Source: Singulisphaera sp. GP187
GTDB taxonomy: Bacteria > Planctomycetota > Phycisphaerae > Phycisphaerales > SM1A02
Assembly: GCA_945862215.1 (NCBI GenBank)
Contig: CAMAXY010000005.1
Span: forward strand, 1-64,000
Direction: 5' to 3'
Length of the DNA stretch: 64,000 bases
Numbering within the stretch: the first letter of the stretch is position 1; each line of letters starts with the position of its first letter. The notes under the pieces were generated by a model that was given only the letters and a program-made list of their open reading frames with translations, did no database searches and was not told where the DNA came from. The translations under genes were made by a program, and so were the position numbers. Shown one piece after another: positions 27,760 through 38,265 of this stretch.

Positions 27760-29094
27760 CTAGGCATAGAGCCCATATTGACGGATCCATGCCTCGACTT
27801 CAGGCGAGACAAGGTCGCCGAGGTTCTGGCCAGATCGCAGGCGCGAGCGAATCTCTGTTGCGCTCAAATCGACTGCTTCAAAGGGCAAAACGGCCTTTTC
27901 CCAACGCTCTCCATCCTCGCCCAGTCGCGAAAACTTCTCGTCGAGTTGGGCTGAAAGATCACGCGCAGCAAGGGGAGGTCGAGGGACAATTGCGATCGTC
28001 GCCAATTGGTGGTCAATTTCACGCCACTCTTTCCACCGATCAAATTGCAGAGCTTGATCGGCGCCGATCAACAGTACGAGATCATTTCTGCTCGCGCCTG
28101 ACTCGCGTGCAATTTCTCGCAGAGTGTCCACAGTGAACGATTCTCCACTTCGATTCATTTCGCGTGAATCGATTACGACACCAGGCACTTTGGAAAACGC
28201 AAGCGTCGCCATCGCAAGTCTCTGTTGAGCTGATGCCGCCGCATTTCCTTGGCGCAGTGGACTCTGTCCTGCGGGAAGAATGATCACGCGATTGCATCCC
28301 AGAAAATTCGCCGCCTCTGCAACCATCTGCGCATGTCGACGATGAGGTGGATCAAATGTTCCGCCGAAAATGAGCATACGCTGAGGTTGATCGTACTTCG
28401 ACAAAATCACCGCTAATTCCAAGCATAACTCGCGAAGTGCGTGACGAGCAGATGCGCCGATCGCCGCAAGCTTTGCAATACGACTTGGATGCGTAAGCAG
28501 TGAAGTTGCGAGTGCTATGACGTTGATCGACCCGTCGACGCGTGCAAGAGACGCGATCCACGGCGGAATGTCTGTCGCGGAATCGTCGCTCACTGCGCGA
28601 AAAACTCCCCACTTCCAACCACGCTGCGTCGCAAGAGATGCGAACGCAGCAGATTCCATATCAACCATTCCCGCGCCAGTTTGATTACGCAATAATTTCT
28701 TCGACGCTGCATCTGCACAAGTTTTGTCGACCGATGCGATTACAGTCGTCCGCGATGATCGCAGCGGCGGCGAATACGAAGGATTTGGACGACAGAAATC
28801 CGCTCCTGCACCTCTGATCATTTCCGCGCTTCGCACGGTTGCGACGGTGAATGTCGGGTCGAGTGCTCCCGCAAGTCCGGCAAGAATCACGGTACGGCCA
28901 GTCGGAGAATCGTTTGCTTTGGTCGATCTTTTCGATTCCGCCCATCGCCAAACAGCTCCTGGTCCAACCCCGATGCACTCAAAATCCGCGGAAATGCCGC
29001 AATTTCCTAAGCCAGATTTGATGGATTGCAATTCGAAGTGTGTTGCCACCAGAATCAGCGGGGGAAGCAGAGATTTGGGATTCTGTTGACTCAT
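27760..29094 (-). CDS. nadD: Fusion: N-terminal nucleoside phosphorylase/nucleosidase domain + C-terminal nicotinate-nucleotide adenylyltransferase (NadD)
   Basis: N-half: CIGVGPGAV..LAGLAGALDP..GAGMVDMESAAFA..RAVSDD; C-half from about 28377: MLIFGGTFDPPHRRHAQMVAEAA..LLIGADQALQFDRWKEW..LSATEIRSRLRSG. Confidence 0.85.
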   Translation of the reverse strand: MSQQNPKSLLPPLILVATHFELQSIKSGLGNCGISADFECIGVGPGAVWRWAESKRSTKANDSPTGRTVILAGLAGALDPTFTVATVRSAEMIRGAGADFCRPNPSYSPPLRSSRTTVIASVDKTCADAASKKLLRNQTGAGMVDMESAAFASLATQRGWKWGVFRAVSDDSATDIPPWIASLARVDGSINVIALATSLLTHPSRIAKLAAIGASARHALRELCLELAVILSKYDQPQRMLIFGGTFDPPHRRHAQMVAEAANFLGCNRVIILPAGQSPLRQGNAAASAQQRLAMATLAFSKVPGVVIDSREMNRSGESFTVDTLREIARESGASRNDLVLLIGADQALQFDRWKEWREIDHQLATIAIVPRPPLAARDLSAQLDEKFSRLGEDGERWEKAVLPFEAVDLSATEIRSRLRSGQNLGDLVSPEVEAWIRQYGLYA

Positions 29095-29127
29095 AATGTT
29101 CTAAAAATTCATAGAGAAGAAAGATGA

Positions 29128-29155
29128 TTGCCGCCTCAGGGTAGAACGCTATACT
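29128..29155 (+). promoter_or_regulatory. Putative sigma70-type promoter for tRNA-Glu
   Basis: TTGCCG (29128-29133), 16-bp spacer, TATACT (29150-29155), 11 nt before tRNA 5' end. Confidence 0.5.
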
Positions 29156-29166
29156 CTTCGCCCCTC

Positions 29167-29241
29167 GGCCTCATCGTCTAGCCCGGTCTAGGACACGTCC
29201 TTCTCATGGATGGAACAGGGGTTCAAATCCCCTTGGGGTCA
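29167..29241 (+). tRNA. tRNA-Glu (CTC anticodon)
   Basis: Cloverleaf: GGCCTCA/TGGGGTC acceptor, anticodon stem CGTCC-TTCTCAT-GGATG, T-arm AGGGG-TTCAAAT-CCCCT; CCA not encoded. Confidence 0.9.
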
Positions 29242-29331
29242 TTGGTATCTTGCAGGATCCCATGCGTTGAGAGTGGGAGTGAGTTGGTTGGTTTGACTTG
29301 TTTTGTGCTTCATTTGTATCGTTTGCGTATT

Positions 29332-29406
29332 GGGCCCATCGTCTAGCCTGGTCCAGGACACCTCCCTTTCAAGGAGGACACATGGGTTCGAATCCCATTG
29401 GGCTCA
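29332..29406 (+). tRNA. tRNA-Glu (TTC anticodon)
   Basis: GGGCCCA/TGGGCTC acceptor, anticodon stem CCTCC-CTTTCAA-GGAGG, T-arm TTCGAAT; CCA not encoded. Confidence 0.94.
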
Positions 29407-29411
29407 TTTTT

Positions 29412-29471
29412 CGGTTTCTGCTTCGCTTTCTGCTTCGGTTTCTGTTTCGCTTTCTGCTTTGGTTGATGCTT
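29412..29471 (+). repeat. 12-bp tandem repeat immediately 3' of tRNA-Glu
   Basis: cggtttctgctt cgctttctgctt cggtttctgttt cgctttctgctt tggttgatgctt. Confidence 0.85.
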
Positions 29472-29580
29472 GCATGTTTTTGTTTTTTTGCCCTTGGGTG
29501 CGTTATTCCCCGCAACAATTATTGCGTTTCGTAGCAAAAAAATTGCTTTTCAGTAAAACTGAGGTAAGTTTCAAGAGCTT

Positions 29581-31056
29581 ATGTATTTCCCACGCAACCA
29601 TTTATCGTTCGTGATCGCTGTCTTGTGCAGTGCACACTCCGCTTCCGCCGCTGTTCGTTATGTCGATGCAACGCTTGCCTCAGGATTGAACAACGGCACA
29701 TCATGGGCCGATGCGTATCAGGGAACGACTGCAGTCGTGACTGCTCTCAATGCGAGCGTTTCTGGCGATCAGATTTGGGTGAAGGCAGGAACATATAAGC
29801 CAACGACCACCACGACGCGAACCATCTGGCACACGATGAAGACTGGTGTTGCGTTGTATGGCGGATTCGCTGGCACCGAGACAATGGTGAGCGAGAGAGA
29901 TATTTCACTGAACGTCACCAAGCTCACTGGCGATTTGCTTGGCAACGATAATGGGACTGTCACCAACCTGGCAGACAATTCGTATCACGTTGTCGTCGCA
30001 AGCAGTGTTGCAAACACCGCAATTCTCGATGGATTCTCGATCGTCGGTGGATATGCCAACGGCGCAACGGCATCCAATTATGACAAGGGCGGCGGAATTT
30101 TGATTCTCACCAGCGGAAGTCCAACCGTTCGAAATTGCAAATTCATCGGCAATCGCTGCACATTTGGTGGTGGTGCGGGATACATCTTTGGAGCGAATGG
30201 AACATTCCAAGGCTGCGAATTCACTGACAATGTTGGTGGATCCTATGGTGGAGCATTTGATACCAACGGAACCACCGTCACATGGGAACGTTGCATCTTC
30301 ACAAATAATTCGGCGTCACGCGCTGGCGCGATCGAGTCGTATGGAAGTTCGCAAACGAAAATCACCAATTGCGTTTTTCGTTTGAACAAAGCGACGAGCA
30401 CGAATTCTGGTGGCGCAGTTTGGGCGGGCACAACTTCGACCGTCACAGTTCGCGATTCGACATTTGTTGGCAACACGACAACTGCAACAACAGGCGCAGG
30501 TTTTTACAACACAAGCGGATCAAGCACGCTGGCCAACTGCATTTTCTGGGGCAACACAGGCTCGGGCAGTGCGACTGCGAATAATCAAATTACCGCTGCG
30601 GGCGGAACAAATACAGTCAGTTATTCCCTCGTTCAAGGCGGAGCAACAGGAACTGGCAACCTGAACGTCGATCCACTTTTCGTCAATCTCGCTGCAGGCG
30701 ACCTTCACTTGCAGGCAACCTCTCCCGCGATCGATGCGGGCAGCAATACTTTGATTCCCACGGGAATTACCGTCGATCGCGATGGGCTCACTCGCCGCGT
30801 CGATATAACGACAGTGGTCGATACAGGAATTGGTCCAGCGCCAGTTGTCGATATGGGTGCATATGAAGTTCAAGGTCCGCCACCGCCACCACCATGTCCA
30901 GCAGACTTGAATCGCGATCAAGTAATCAGCGGCCCAGATCTTACGATTCTGCTCTCAAGTTGGGCAACAGCTGGAGGCGATGTCAACGGCGATGGTTATA
31001 CCGATGGTGGCGACCTGGCCGAGGTGCTTTCAGGTTGGGGTCTGTGTCCCCAATAA
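29581..31056 (+). CDS. Secreted right-handed beta-helix protein with C-terminal dockerin-type repeats
   Basis: YVDATLASGLNNGTSWADAYQG; repeated GGA/NC parallel beta-helix pattern; C-term DLNRDQVISGPDLTILLSSW..DVNGDGYTDGGDLAEVLSGWG. Confidence 0.85.
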   Translation: MYFPRNHLSFVIAVLCSAHSASAAVRYVDATLASGLNNGTSWADAYQGTTAVVTALNASVSGDQIWVKAGTYKPTTTTTRTIWHTMKTGVALYGGFAGTETMVSERDISLNVTKLTGDLLGNDNGTVTNLADNSYHVVVASSVANTAILDGFSIVGGYANGATASNYDKGGGILILTSGSPTVRNCKFIGNRCTFGGGAGYIFGANGTFQGCEFTDNVGGSYGGAFDTNGTTVTWERCIFTNNSASRAGAIESYGSSQTKITNCVFRLNKATSTNSGGAVWAGTTSTVTVRDSTFVGNTTTATTGAGFYNTSGSSTLANCIFWGNTGSGSATANNQITAAGGTNTVSYSLVQGGATGTGNLNVDPLFVNLAAGDLHLQATSPAIDAGSNTLIPTGITVDRDGLTRRVDITTVVDTGIGPAPVVDMGAYEVQGPPPPPPCPADLNRDQVISGPDLTILLSSWATAGGDVNGDGYTDGGDLAEVLSGWGLCPQ

Positions 31057-31149
31057 GATTTCTGATCGAAGAGTGATCGAATTCTGTTTCTGCCGAGTGT
31101 GCGAAAGCGCAATCGATGCCTTCGCTAGCATCACCCATAAGGTGATGGC

Positions 31150-31833
31150 GTGAATCATTTTCAAGATGTAGTGATGCAAAGCACTCGAGATTGGCCAAGC
31201 GAGCGATTCGAATTGCTCTGGCAACAAGTCGTTGTCGCTGCGCCCACTGGGCCATTCACAATTGAACAAGTCGCGGCAATGCCGGTGATCACACATCCTG
31301 ATTGGGGGAATGTTCCCGCAAGTGCGTGGGTGCAGATCACTGGAAAATTGGAACAGCGAACACCGATGGGATCTGTGCATCCCGACGGAGAAGAATGGTT
31401 CGTGCGAACAAGCGAAGGAAATCCAATCGCCGTCTATGTGATGACGCAGTCGCAGTATCCAGTTGGATCGCTCGTTTCAATCATTGGGCGAGATGCTGGA
31501 ACGATTCGTTTGGCGGATCGTCAAGGAACACTGCGCGAATATCCTGCGGTGATTGGCCGTCCAATTGAACGCTCGGCAGCGCGCGAAATGCAAGTCGCAT
31601 CAAAGGGAGCAAGTGTTGGATTCCCCGTCGGACTGATCGCGATTTTCGCTGTAATTGTCTTAATTGGCGCATGGTTCGGCGTTCGTGTGATGGCGAAGCG
31701 TTCGTCGGCAATGGGCGCGAGTCGAATTCGTGCCGTTGCAGATCGTGCTCGCGAGCGCGCAGGATTCGCAGGAACAAACTCTGCATCGACATCTGCATCA
31801 AAACCCCTTTCATCAAAGAGTGAGAATTCATGA
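31150..31833 (+). CDS. Hypothetical single-TM protein
   Basis: ORF with TM segment GFPVGLIAIFAVIVLIGAWFGV; overlaps aroB start. Confidence 0.6.
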   Translation: MNHFQDVVMQSTRDWPSERFELLWQQVVVAAPTGPFTIEQVAAMPVITHPDWGNVPASAWVQITGKLEQRTPMGSVHPDGEEWFVRTSEGNPIAVYVMTQSQYPVGSLVSIIGRDAGTIRLADRQGTLREYPAVIGRPIERSAAREMQVASKGASVGFPVGLIAIFAVIVLIGAWFGVRVMAKRSSAMGASRIRAVADRARERAGFAGTNSASTSASKPLSSKSENS

Positions 31834-32984
31834 CACGCGAACTTATTCAGCGCATGGGAAACGAAACTGCTCCGGTGATCATCGGCAGTGGAATACTCTC
31901 TTCGATTGCACAACACATTCGTCGAGCGAATGGCGGCAAGAATCCATTGAAGATTCTGATCGTCTTGGATGAAGCTGTTGCAACAACTTGGGCATCAGTT
32001 GTTGAGCAGTCGTTGAAGAACGATGCGGCGACGGGCGCAGAGATTTCACAGGTTTCCATTCTTGCGACAGAGCCCAACAAATCCGCTCATTCCTGGTCGA
32101 AAGTTATGGACGCGGCCGTGCGCGCGGACTTGGATCGACAAGGAATGATTATTGCGGTTGGTGGGGGAATTGTCACGGATATCGCAGGATTCTGCGCTGC
32201 AACTTACCTGCGCGGAATTGCTTGGGTCGCAGTGCCCACGACTCTTCTGGGTATGGTCGATGCAGCGATTGGGGGAAAGACTGGAATGAATCTTCCGCTT
32301 GCTGAAGCTCTGGGCGAAATTCACTGGGGGAAAAATCTTGCCGGTGCATTCTGGCCTCCGTCGGCAGTGGTCGCTGATACGCAAGCGCTCACAACATTGT
32401 CGCCACGAAACTTTCGTGCAGGGCTTGCAGAATGTCTCAAACATTCGATGTTGGTGGATGCATCAATCGAGCCACTGCTCGCTTCGGCGCTTGCGATTTA
32501 CACCAGCAGCGAGCCCGTGGATCAATGGAAGATGATCGATTTGATTGCGCGCTCAGCTGCGGTCAAGTTGGACATCGTCGCGGCCGATCCTCCCGAAGCC
32601 AATCAGCGAATGCTGTTGAACCTCGGTCACACATTTGCCCACGCGATCGAATCGCAATTCTCCAGTGAACTGCTCCATGGAGAAGCGGTCGCATTGGGGC
32701 TCGTCGCCGCCGCCGCGGCCTCTGCCGCATCGGGTCGAATGACTGCCTCTGGGGCCGCAAGTGTTCGAGATCGAGTCGCAGCGCTTGGCTTTCAAGTCAA
32801 GTTGCCGCAGTCGGCAACCGTCGAAACACTCGAAAAAGCCGCAGGATTCGACAAAAAACGGGTTGAAGGATCGCTGACGCTCATTTTGCCCAAGACCGGC
32901 GGCGGCGCAGACATCGTTCGCAAAGCTGATCCAGAATTGTTGCGCGTGGGATTGCGAGCGATCGGCGCAGTCGACTCGGTTTGA
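31830..32984 (+). CDS. aroB: 3-dehydroquinate synthase
   Basis: AVGGGIVTDIAGFCAATYLRGIAWVAVPTTLLGMVDAAIGGKTGMNLP, NLGHTFAHAIE, HGEAVALGL. Confidence 0.95.
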   Translation: MTRELIQRMGNETAPVIIGSGILSSIAQHIRRANGGKNPLKILIVLDEAVATTWASVVEQSLKNDAATGAEISQVSILATEPNKSAHSWSKVMDAAVRADLDRQGMIIAVGGGIVTDIAGFCAATYLRGIAWVAVPTTLLGMVDAAIGGKTGMNLPLAEALGEIHWGKNLAGAFWPPSAVVADTQALTTLSPRNFRAGLAECLKHSMLVDASIEPLLASALAIYTSSEPVDQWKMIDLIARSAAVKLDIVAADPPEANQRMLLNLGHTFAHAIESQFSSELLHGEAVALGLVAAAAASAASGRMTASGAASVRDRVAALGFQVKLPQSATVETLEKAAGFDKKRVEGSLTLILPKTGGGADIVRKADPELLRVGLRAIGAVDSV

Positions 32985-33091
32985 GATTTGCTTTGGACTC
33001 GCTTCTGAGTTGCTCCAAATTTGGTTTTGCCCTGATTCAGATTTCTCCAGACTTCAAGAGAAGTGGGCAAGTCTGTCGATCTTGAGGCAAG

Positions 33092-34084
33092 ATGCGTGTG
33101 ATTGCAATCGTGAATCAGAAAGGTGGAAGTGGCAAGACCACCACAGCGGTCAACCTTGCCGCGGTTCTTGCCGCACGCAAACAGCGAACGCTCTTGGTCG
33201 ACCTCGATCCACAAGGTCACTGTGGACTTGCTTTGGGTGTTCCCGCAGCTCGAATTGAGGTGGGAATCGAAGATGCACTTCGACAAGGAAGTGGCACAGC
33301 GCTTTTGGACGACGGACTATTTTGGGAGCCCGCGCCAGGATTGGTTTTGGCTCCATGCACAGTCAACTTAGCGATGCTCGAAGCTCCTGGCGGTCCGCTG
33401 CACGATGCGCCAGATCGAGATCGTCGTCTCGCAGGACTTCTTGATCGAGTTGCGCCACGATTTGAGTGGTGCATCATCGATTGTCCTCCTCACATTGGAC
33501 TTCTTGTCTTTAATGCACTGCGCGCTTGCGATGAAGTAATCATTCCCATCGAAACGGGATACTTCGCATTTCGCGCAGCTGAACGGCAAGTGTCAACAAT
33601 CCGAGCAGTTGCAGACAAACTTCAAAGGCCAATTGCAATTCGAGTCCTCCCAACCTTAGTCCGTCAAGAATCCCGCATTTCACAGGACATTTTAGCGGCA
33701 ATCGACCGTACGTTTGGAGAAAATGTGGTGCCAACGATGATCCGCGAACATGATGTTTTGCGTGAAGCGGCGGGATTTGGTCAGCCTGTAACCGAATACG
33801 CGCCAACATCCGATGCACGTAAAGATTTCGAGAGACTTGCAGATTGGATGATCTCTCAAGACATCACTGCGCAGCGGGCAGGAGGAGTCGCAGCGGGAAG
33901 CGACTCGTCCAATCCAGATGCAGCAGTGTTCGCTCAACTTTCTGCGCCGCGAACGAACACGCGTTCAGTCGAGCCACCAATTGTCGAAATCGAAGTGCAA
34001 AGTCCAGCACCATCTGTTGGCGAGGGTCGAATGGGAGAGGTTGCCGAGCGATTACGCGCGACGAAATTGGATCAAGCCATATGA
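33092..34084 (+). CDS. ParA/Soj-family ATPase
   Basis: [24 protein letters not shown] deviant Walker [17 protein letters not shown]. Confidence 0.93.
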   Translation: MRVIAIVNQKGGSGKTTTAVNLAAVLAARKQRTLLVDLDPQGHCGLALGVPAARIEVGIEDALRQGSGTALLDDGLFWEPAPGLVLAPCTVNLAMLEAPGGPLHDAPDRDRRLAGLLDRVAPRFEWCIIDCPPHIGLLVFNALRACDEVIIPIETGYFAFRAAERQVSTIRAVADKLQRPIAIRVLPTLVRQESRISQDILAAIDRTFGENVVPTMIREHDVLREAAGFGQPVTEYAPTSDARKDFERLADWMISQDITAQRAGGVAAGSDSSNPDAAVFAQLSAPRTNTRSVEPPIVEIEVQSPAPSVGEGRMGEVAERLRATKLDQAI

Positions 34085-35343
34085 GCCGCGCCACCGACGA
34101 CTTTGATGGAATCACTTCAGCATTTCTTGGCGGAGGTTCAAACATTTCCAAGCAGTCTGGATTTGTAAAAGGTTCTCCGTCGAGTTCTCGGCATGGGCAG
34201 CCGATGCCGACATTGCTGATCGTGGGAAATGTTCCAACACTCGCAGGAATTTGGATTGCTCAGTACGCAGACCAACACGCTCGAACATCTGGTCCAGTTG
34301 CGCTGATTCGTCTCGATGGTGCAGCAAGTCGTGGCGAGGTCTATCGAGCTCAAGGTCGCGCTCTTCCAACTGAAGGAGGAGCATGGATGGAACGCGCGAG
34401 CGTCTTTGCACGATCGTGGATCGTCTGCACGGATTGCCAAAGCGATGCATCGGCGATTGCGCTTTCTGGATGTTCGTTGGTATTGCTCAGCGGAACAGAT
34501 GAAACTGCGATTGCTGCAGCAAAAAAGACAATTGAAGCAGTTGTGCAAGCTGGGAAAGTGGGGGGCGCAGAGCCGTGCGAAATTGTACTCGCATTTGTTG
34601 GATCCCCAGAAACATCAGCGCAAGCAGCATGCAATTCTTTGATCGCATGGGCGGCAGAGCGAACGATCTCTGTTCGCTTGTCGCTTGGTGCACATTCTCC
34701 TCGAGTCGATCGAGTCGAATCTTCGGGTCCTGTTCCGCTTGCGATGTTGAGCTCGCTCGATGTTGCCGCTGCTCTGGAATTTATTGGAATTGCAATGAAT
34801 GGAAATCCAGATCGATTTTCGGATCGAGAGCGACCAATGGCGCGCCCTGCAATCGCATCGCCGCAAGCGCATATGGTGCAAGCGCAGGATCCAGCTGACA
34901 TCGCGCCCAAAGTTGTCGCTCCTTCGATTTCTGCGCAGAAGCCAACAGTCTCTCAGCAGGATTCATCCACAACTAGCAACGGAGTTGTGCGAGATTATTT
35001 CCCTGAATTCACAGCTCTCGCATTCAATTGCCCAGATGCTGCAAATGTCCAATTGGCATCAGATGAATTTTCAGCGCTGCACTTGATTCAATCAAACACT
35101 GGCGCAAATGGCCTTCGAATTTCCGCTGGTTGGGCGCGTGCGAATTGGAAATTGCTCTGCGCTGCTTGTCCGCAACTCAATTCCTCAAACGCGCGAATCA
35201 TCGAACACATCTTGCTCGATGATGCACGCGATGCAGCGCTTCTGCACCGAACTGGCGTCTTGCTTCACGCACGTATCGATGTTGCGGTCATGGGTACAGT
35301 TGTACGCCGTCGAGTCGATCTGAATTCTTCAGAAACCGCATGA
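34081..35343 (+). CDS. Hypothetical protein, translationally coupled to ParA-like gene
   Basis: ATG at 34081 overlaps ParA stop (ATGA); [41 protein letters not shown]. Confidence 0.7.
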   Translation: MSRATDDFDGITSAFLGGGSNISKQSGFVKGSPSSSRHGQPMPTLLIVGNVPTLAGIWIAQYADQHARTSGPVALIRLDGAASRGEVYRAQGRALPTEGGAWMERASVFARSWIVCTDCQSDASAIALSGCSLVLLSGTDETAIAAAKKTIEAVVQAGKVGGAEPCEIVLAFVGSPETSAQAACNSLIAWAAERTISVRLSLGAHSPRVDRVESSGPVPLAMLSSLDVAAALEFIGIAMNGNPDRFSDRERPMARPAIASPQAHMVQAQDPADIAPKVVAPSISAQKPTVSQQDSSTTSNGVVRDYFPEFTALAFNCPDAANVQLASDEFSALHLIQSNTGANGLRISAGWARANWKLLCAACPQLNSSNARIIEHILLDDARDAALLHRTGVLLHARIDVAVMGTVVRRRVDLNSSETA

Positions 35344-35353
35344 TTCCAGAGGT

Positions 35354-36349
35354 TTATCGCCGCTCAGCGAGCGCGGCATTCCAGACTCGAAGCCAATTTT
35401 GATGCGCAAATTTTGAGCATGCAGTCGCGCTCCAGCCGCACGAAGCCAATGCATTAGTCAAAGCCTCAAAGTGTTCAGGTCCGCGCAATCCTTCTGGCGC
35501 CGAAGCTGGTCCAAACCCACCATCGAGATCAGATCCAAGAACGCAGACATCGTCGCACTCAGCCAGCGTGGCAATATGCTCAACATGATCAAGCGCATCA
35601 TTCAAAGTGGCTGGCCGATCGACCGCCAGGAACTTGCCGTACAAATTCAATCCGACGACTCCGCCGCGCCGAGTGATTTCGCGCACTTGATCGTCGCGGA
35701 TATGACGTTGATTCGATCCCATGAAAGTGCGAGCGTTGGAATGCGATGCCACGATTGGCCGAGTCGTTGCGCCGACGAGATCATCGAACGCAGCATCCGA
35801 AAGATGACTTGCATCATGCACTATGCCAAGCGAATCGAATGCTGCAACCACATCGCGACCAGCTGCAGTCAACCCTCCGCCATTCGAATTTCCGCCTGCG
35901 AATCGCGAACCAAGCGCCCAAGTCAATCCACACATTCGCACGCCGCGCGTATGCCACCGAGCAACATCATCTGCATCTCGAATGGGATCAGCGCCTTCCA
36001 TCAGAATCAGCAATCGCGTTTTACTTTCATCGGCAAGGTCTTCGCGCGTGCGAACAATGCGCACGAGTCCTTCACTTTCGAGAGTTTCGTAATAAGACAT
36101 TTGCAATTCGGCCGCGCGATTTGCACCAGTCCAATCACTTGCATCGCGATATCCCCATGGTTTCGTGGATGCGTCTGAACCCATCTCCACAAAAATGGTT
36201 GCAGCGATCACGCCGACATTTCCACGCCGAAGCGCGGGAAGACTGACGCAGCGATCTTCACCATTGACGGGTTCACGTCGAATATCACCGCATTGCATCG
36301 CGATATATGCGAGATCAAGATGGCCATCAATCCATGCGAGTGACATCAC
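35354..36349 (-). CDS. Membrane dipeptidase (peptidase M19) family
   Basis: WIDGHLDLAYIA, GVIAATIF, MEGADPI, VHDASHLSDAAFDDLV, IVASHSNAR, LGSDLDGGF. Confidence 0.88.
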   Translation of the reverse strand: MMSLAWIDGHLDLAYIAMQCGDIRREPVNGEDRCVSLPALRRGNVGVIAATIFVEMGSDASTKPWGYRDASDWTGANRAAELQMSYYETLESEGLVRIVRTREDLADESKTRLLILMEGADPIRDADDVARWHTRGVRMCGLTWALGSRFAGGNSNGGGLTAAGRDVVAAFDSLGIVHDASHLSDAAFDDLVGATTRPIVASHSNARTFMGSNQRHIRDDQVREITRRGGVVGLNLYGKFLAVDRPATLNDALDHVEHIATLAECDDVCVLGSDLDGGFGPASAPEGLRGPEHFEALTNALASCGWSATACSKFAHQNWLRVWNAALAERR

Positions 36350-36395
36350 ATCAGACTAGTCGTTTGGCATCTTGATCGACTACGATGGATATTCA

Positions 36396-36872
36396 ATGAG
36401 TGTCGCTTCAACATCCGCGCCAGTTGCAAGAGGACAAGGGCAGCGTCTTTCGATCCAAGAGCGTTTGACCATCACGGCGCTCTCGCTCTGCGCGATCATG
36501 CTCTTGTCCGTGGCGGCGTGGCTTCAGCCTGCTTCTGCAGGAATGGGAACACATACGCAACTCGGAATCCCAGCATGTTCATGGCCCGCCACGGTTGGCT
36601 TGCCGTGTCCAAGTTGTGGAATGACAACGGCATTCGCACTCGCGGCAGATGGCAGATTCTTTGACTCTTTTCTGGCGCAACCGATGGGTTTTTTGCTTGC
36701 AGTTGCCACAGCTGGATTCGCAGTCGTCTCGGCATACGCGGCGCTTACAGGCTCTCGAATGCTCAGTGCAATCACCGATAAAATTGGCGGGAGATTTTGG
36801 TGGTTTTTTGGCGCCGCAATTCTGTTGTCGTGGGGCTATAAGATGCTGACCTTGAGAGGATTGATTGCATGA
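36396..36872 (+). CDS. DUF2752 membrane protein
   Basis: GIPACSWPATVGLPCPSCGMTTAFALAADGRFFDSFLAQPMGFLLA typical of DUF2752. Confidence 0.8.
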   Translation: MSVASTSAPVARGQGQRLSIQERLTITALSLCAIMLLSVAAWLQPASAGMGTHTQLGIPACSWPATVGLPCPSCGMTTAFALAADGRFFDSFLAQPMGFLLAVATAGFAVVSAYAALTGSRMLSAITDKIGGRFWWFFGAAILLSWGYKMLTLRGLIA

Positions 36873-37585
36873 ACAAGCGCATGGACAATATTCAACGACT
36901 GCGAAAGACTTCATGCGTGGCAGCACGCATCTGTTGCCTTCTGACGATGGCATCGCTTCTTCCGATGAGTGGCTGCATTCTGGCGGGACTCAGTTCTGCA
37001 ATCGGTGCAAATATTGAAAAGGAAAAGCAAATCGAAGTGCTTGCAAAGTATCGCGGACTTGAAAATAAATCGGTTGCGGTGCTCGCGCATTCGGATCAGC
37101 GGACGTCGTATGAGTTTCCAACTGCGATTCCAAACATCATCGGCAATGTGGTGCTGATCTTGGACAAAAATGTTCCAGGTGTTCGAGTGCTTGATCCTCG
37201 CTATTCGGTGACATGGATGCATCAGACACCAGGGTGGCCGACAAGCCCACTCGCAGATCTCGCCATTGAACTGGATGTCGATCGCGTGATCGTGATCGAT
37301 ATCTTTGAATACCGCTTAAATCCAGAAGGAAACAGTTTTCTTTGGGATGGCGTCGCAGGAGCAAATGTCAGCGTCGTGGAGCGAGACGGTATTGATCCAG
37401 ATTCATTCGCTGAAGAATTTCAGGTCATTTCGAAATTCCCAGATATGGAAGGAATCGGCAAAGCGCAGGCAGGTCCTCGCGAAATCGAAATTGGTTTGCA
37501 GAAAACATTTGTCGATCAAGTGGGATTTCTTTTCTATGACCATGCCGAGGAAAAATATCCTGATCGTGGAATCAGGCGCAAATGA
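36869..37585 (+). CDS. Putative lipoprotein
   Basis: Lipobox-like LLPMSGC; 4-bp overlaps with both neighbours. Confidence 0.68.
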   Translation: MNKRMDNIQRLRKTSCVAARICCLLTMASLLPMSGCILAGLSSAIGANIEKEKQIEVLAKYRGLENKSVAVLAHSDQRTSYEFPTAIPNIIGNVVLILDKNVPGVRVLDPRYSVTWMHQTPGWPTSPLADLAIELDVDRVIVIDIFEYRLNPEGNSFLWDGVAGANVSVVERDGIDPDSFAEEFQVISKFPDMEGIGKAQAGPREIEIGLQKTFVDQVGFLFYDHAEEKYPDRGIRRK

Positions 37586-38265
37586 ATCGATCTCGGCAGA
37601 AATTTCTCCAGCTGCAATTCCGCGCGACCGCAATCTCTGTGATATGCGCTGCTGTTTTGTTGGTCGCTGGATGTAATTATCTTCTTCCCGCCAGCTACAT
37701 CATTGAAGGGCCGCCTAAAGCACCTGCTGCGTTTGAACTTCCATCCAAGCGAACGGTCGTCATTGTGGATGACAAAATAAATCGAATGCCTCGCGTTGCG
37801 CTGCGGGTTGGTATTGGCGATTCTGTCGGCACGCATTTGCTGGAAAACGACGTTGTTCCAGAAACGATCACCACGCGGGATGCGGTCGCATTGATTCGAC
37901 GAATGGACACTGCATCAAAGCCGATTTCGATCCAGCGGATATGCGAATCACTCGGCGCGGAGCAAGTTGTCTATGTCGAAATCGACGAATTTAATTTGTC
38001 GGGCGGTCGTGAAGAGGGCGGGCCAGAAGCAGTGGCTTTAGTCAAGGTCCTCGACATTGCAAACGGATCTCGTCTTTGGCCCACGGCGGGATCAGAAGCG
38101 GTCCAGAGTTTTTTGCAAGACATCAATCCATCTCTGATCACAACAAGTGCTGGACGAAGAGAAGTTGAAGACAAGCTTGCGGAAAAGTTGGGCGAAGATA
38201 TTGCAAAACTGTTCTACGCCCACGAAAGACGCGAACTTGGCGGTCGCCTTGGTGTGAAGAAGTGA
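37582..38265 (+). CDS. Putative lipoprotein, distant paralog of preceding gene
   Basis: AAVLLVAGC lipobox; 4-bp overlaps. Confidence 0.68.
   Translation: MNRSRQKFLQLQFRATAISVICAAVLLVAGCNYLLPASYIIEGPPKAPAAFELPSKRTVVIVDDKINRMPRVALRVGIGDSVGTHLLENDVVPETITTRDAVALIRRMDTASKPISIQRICESLGAEQVVYVEIDEFNLSGGREEGGPEAVALVKVLDIANGSRLWPTAGSEAVQSFLQDINPSLITTSAGRREVEDKLAEKLGEDIAKLFYAHERRELGGRLGVKK

Noticed and set aside
29343-29537. Lys/Gln-rich small ORF (KQKAKQKPKQKAKQKPK)
   Set aside because: Translation of the 12-bp microsatellite and antisense to tRNA-Glu
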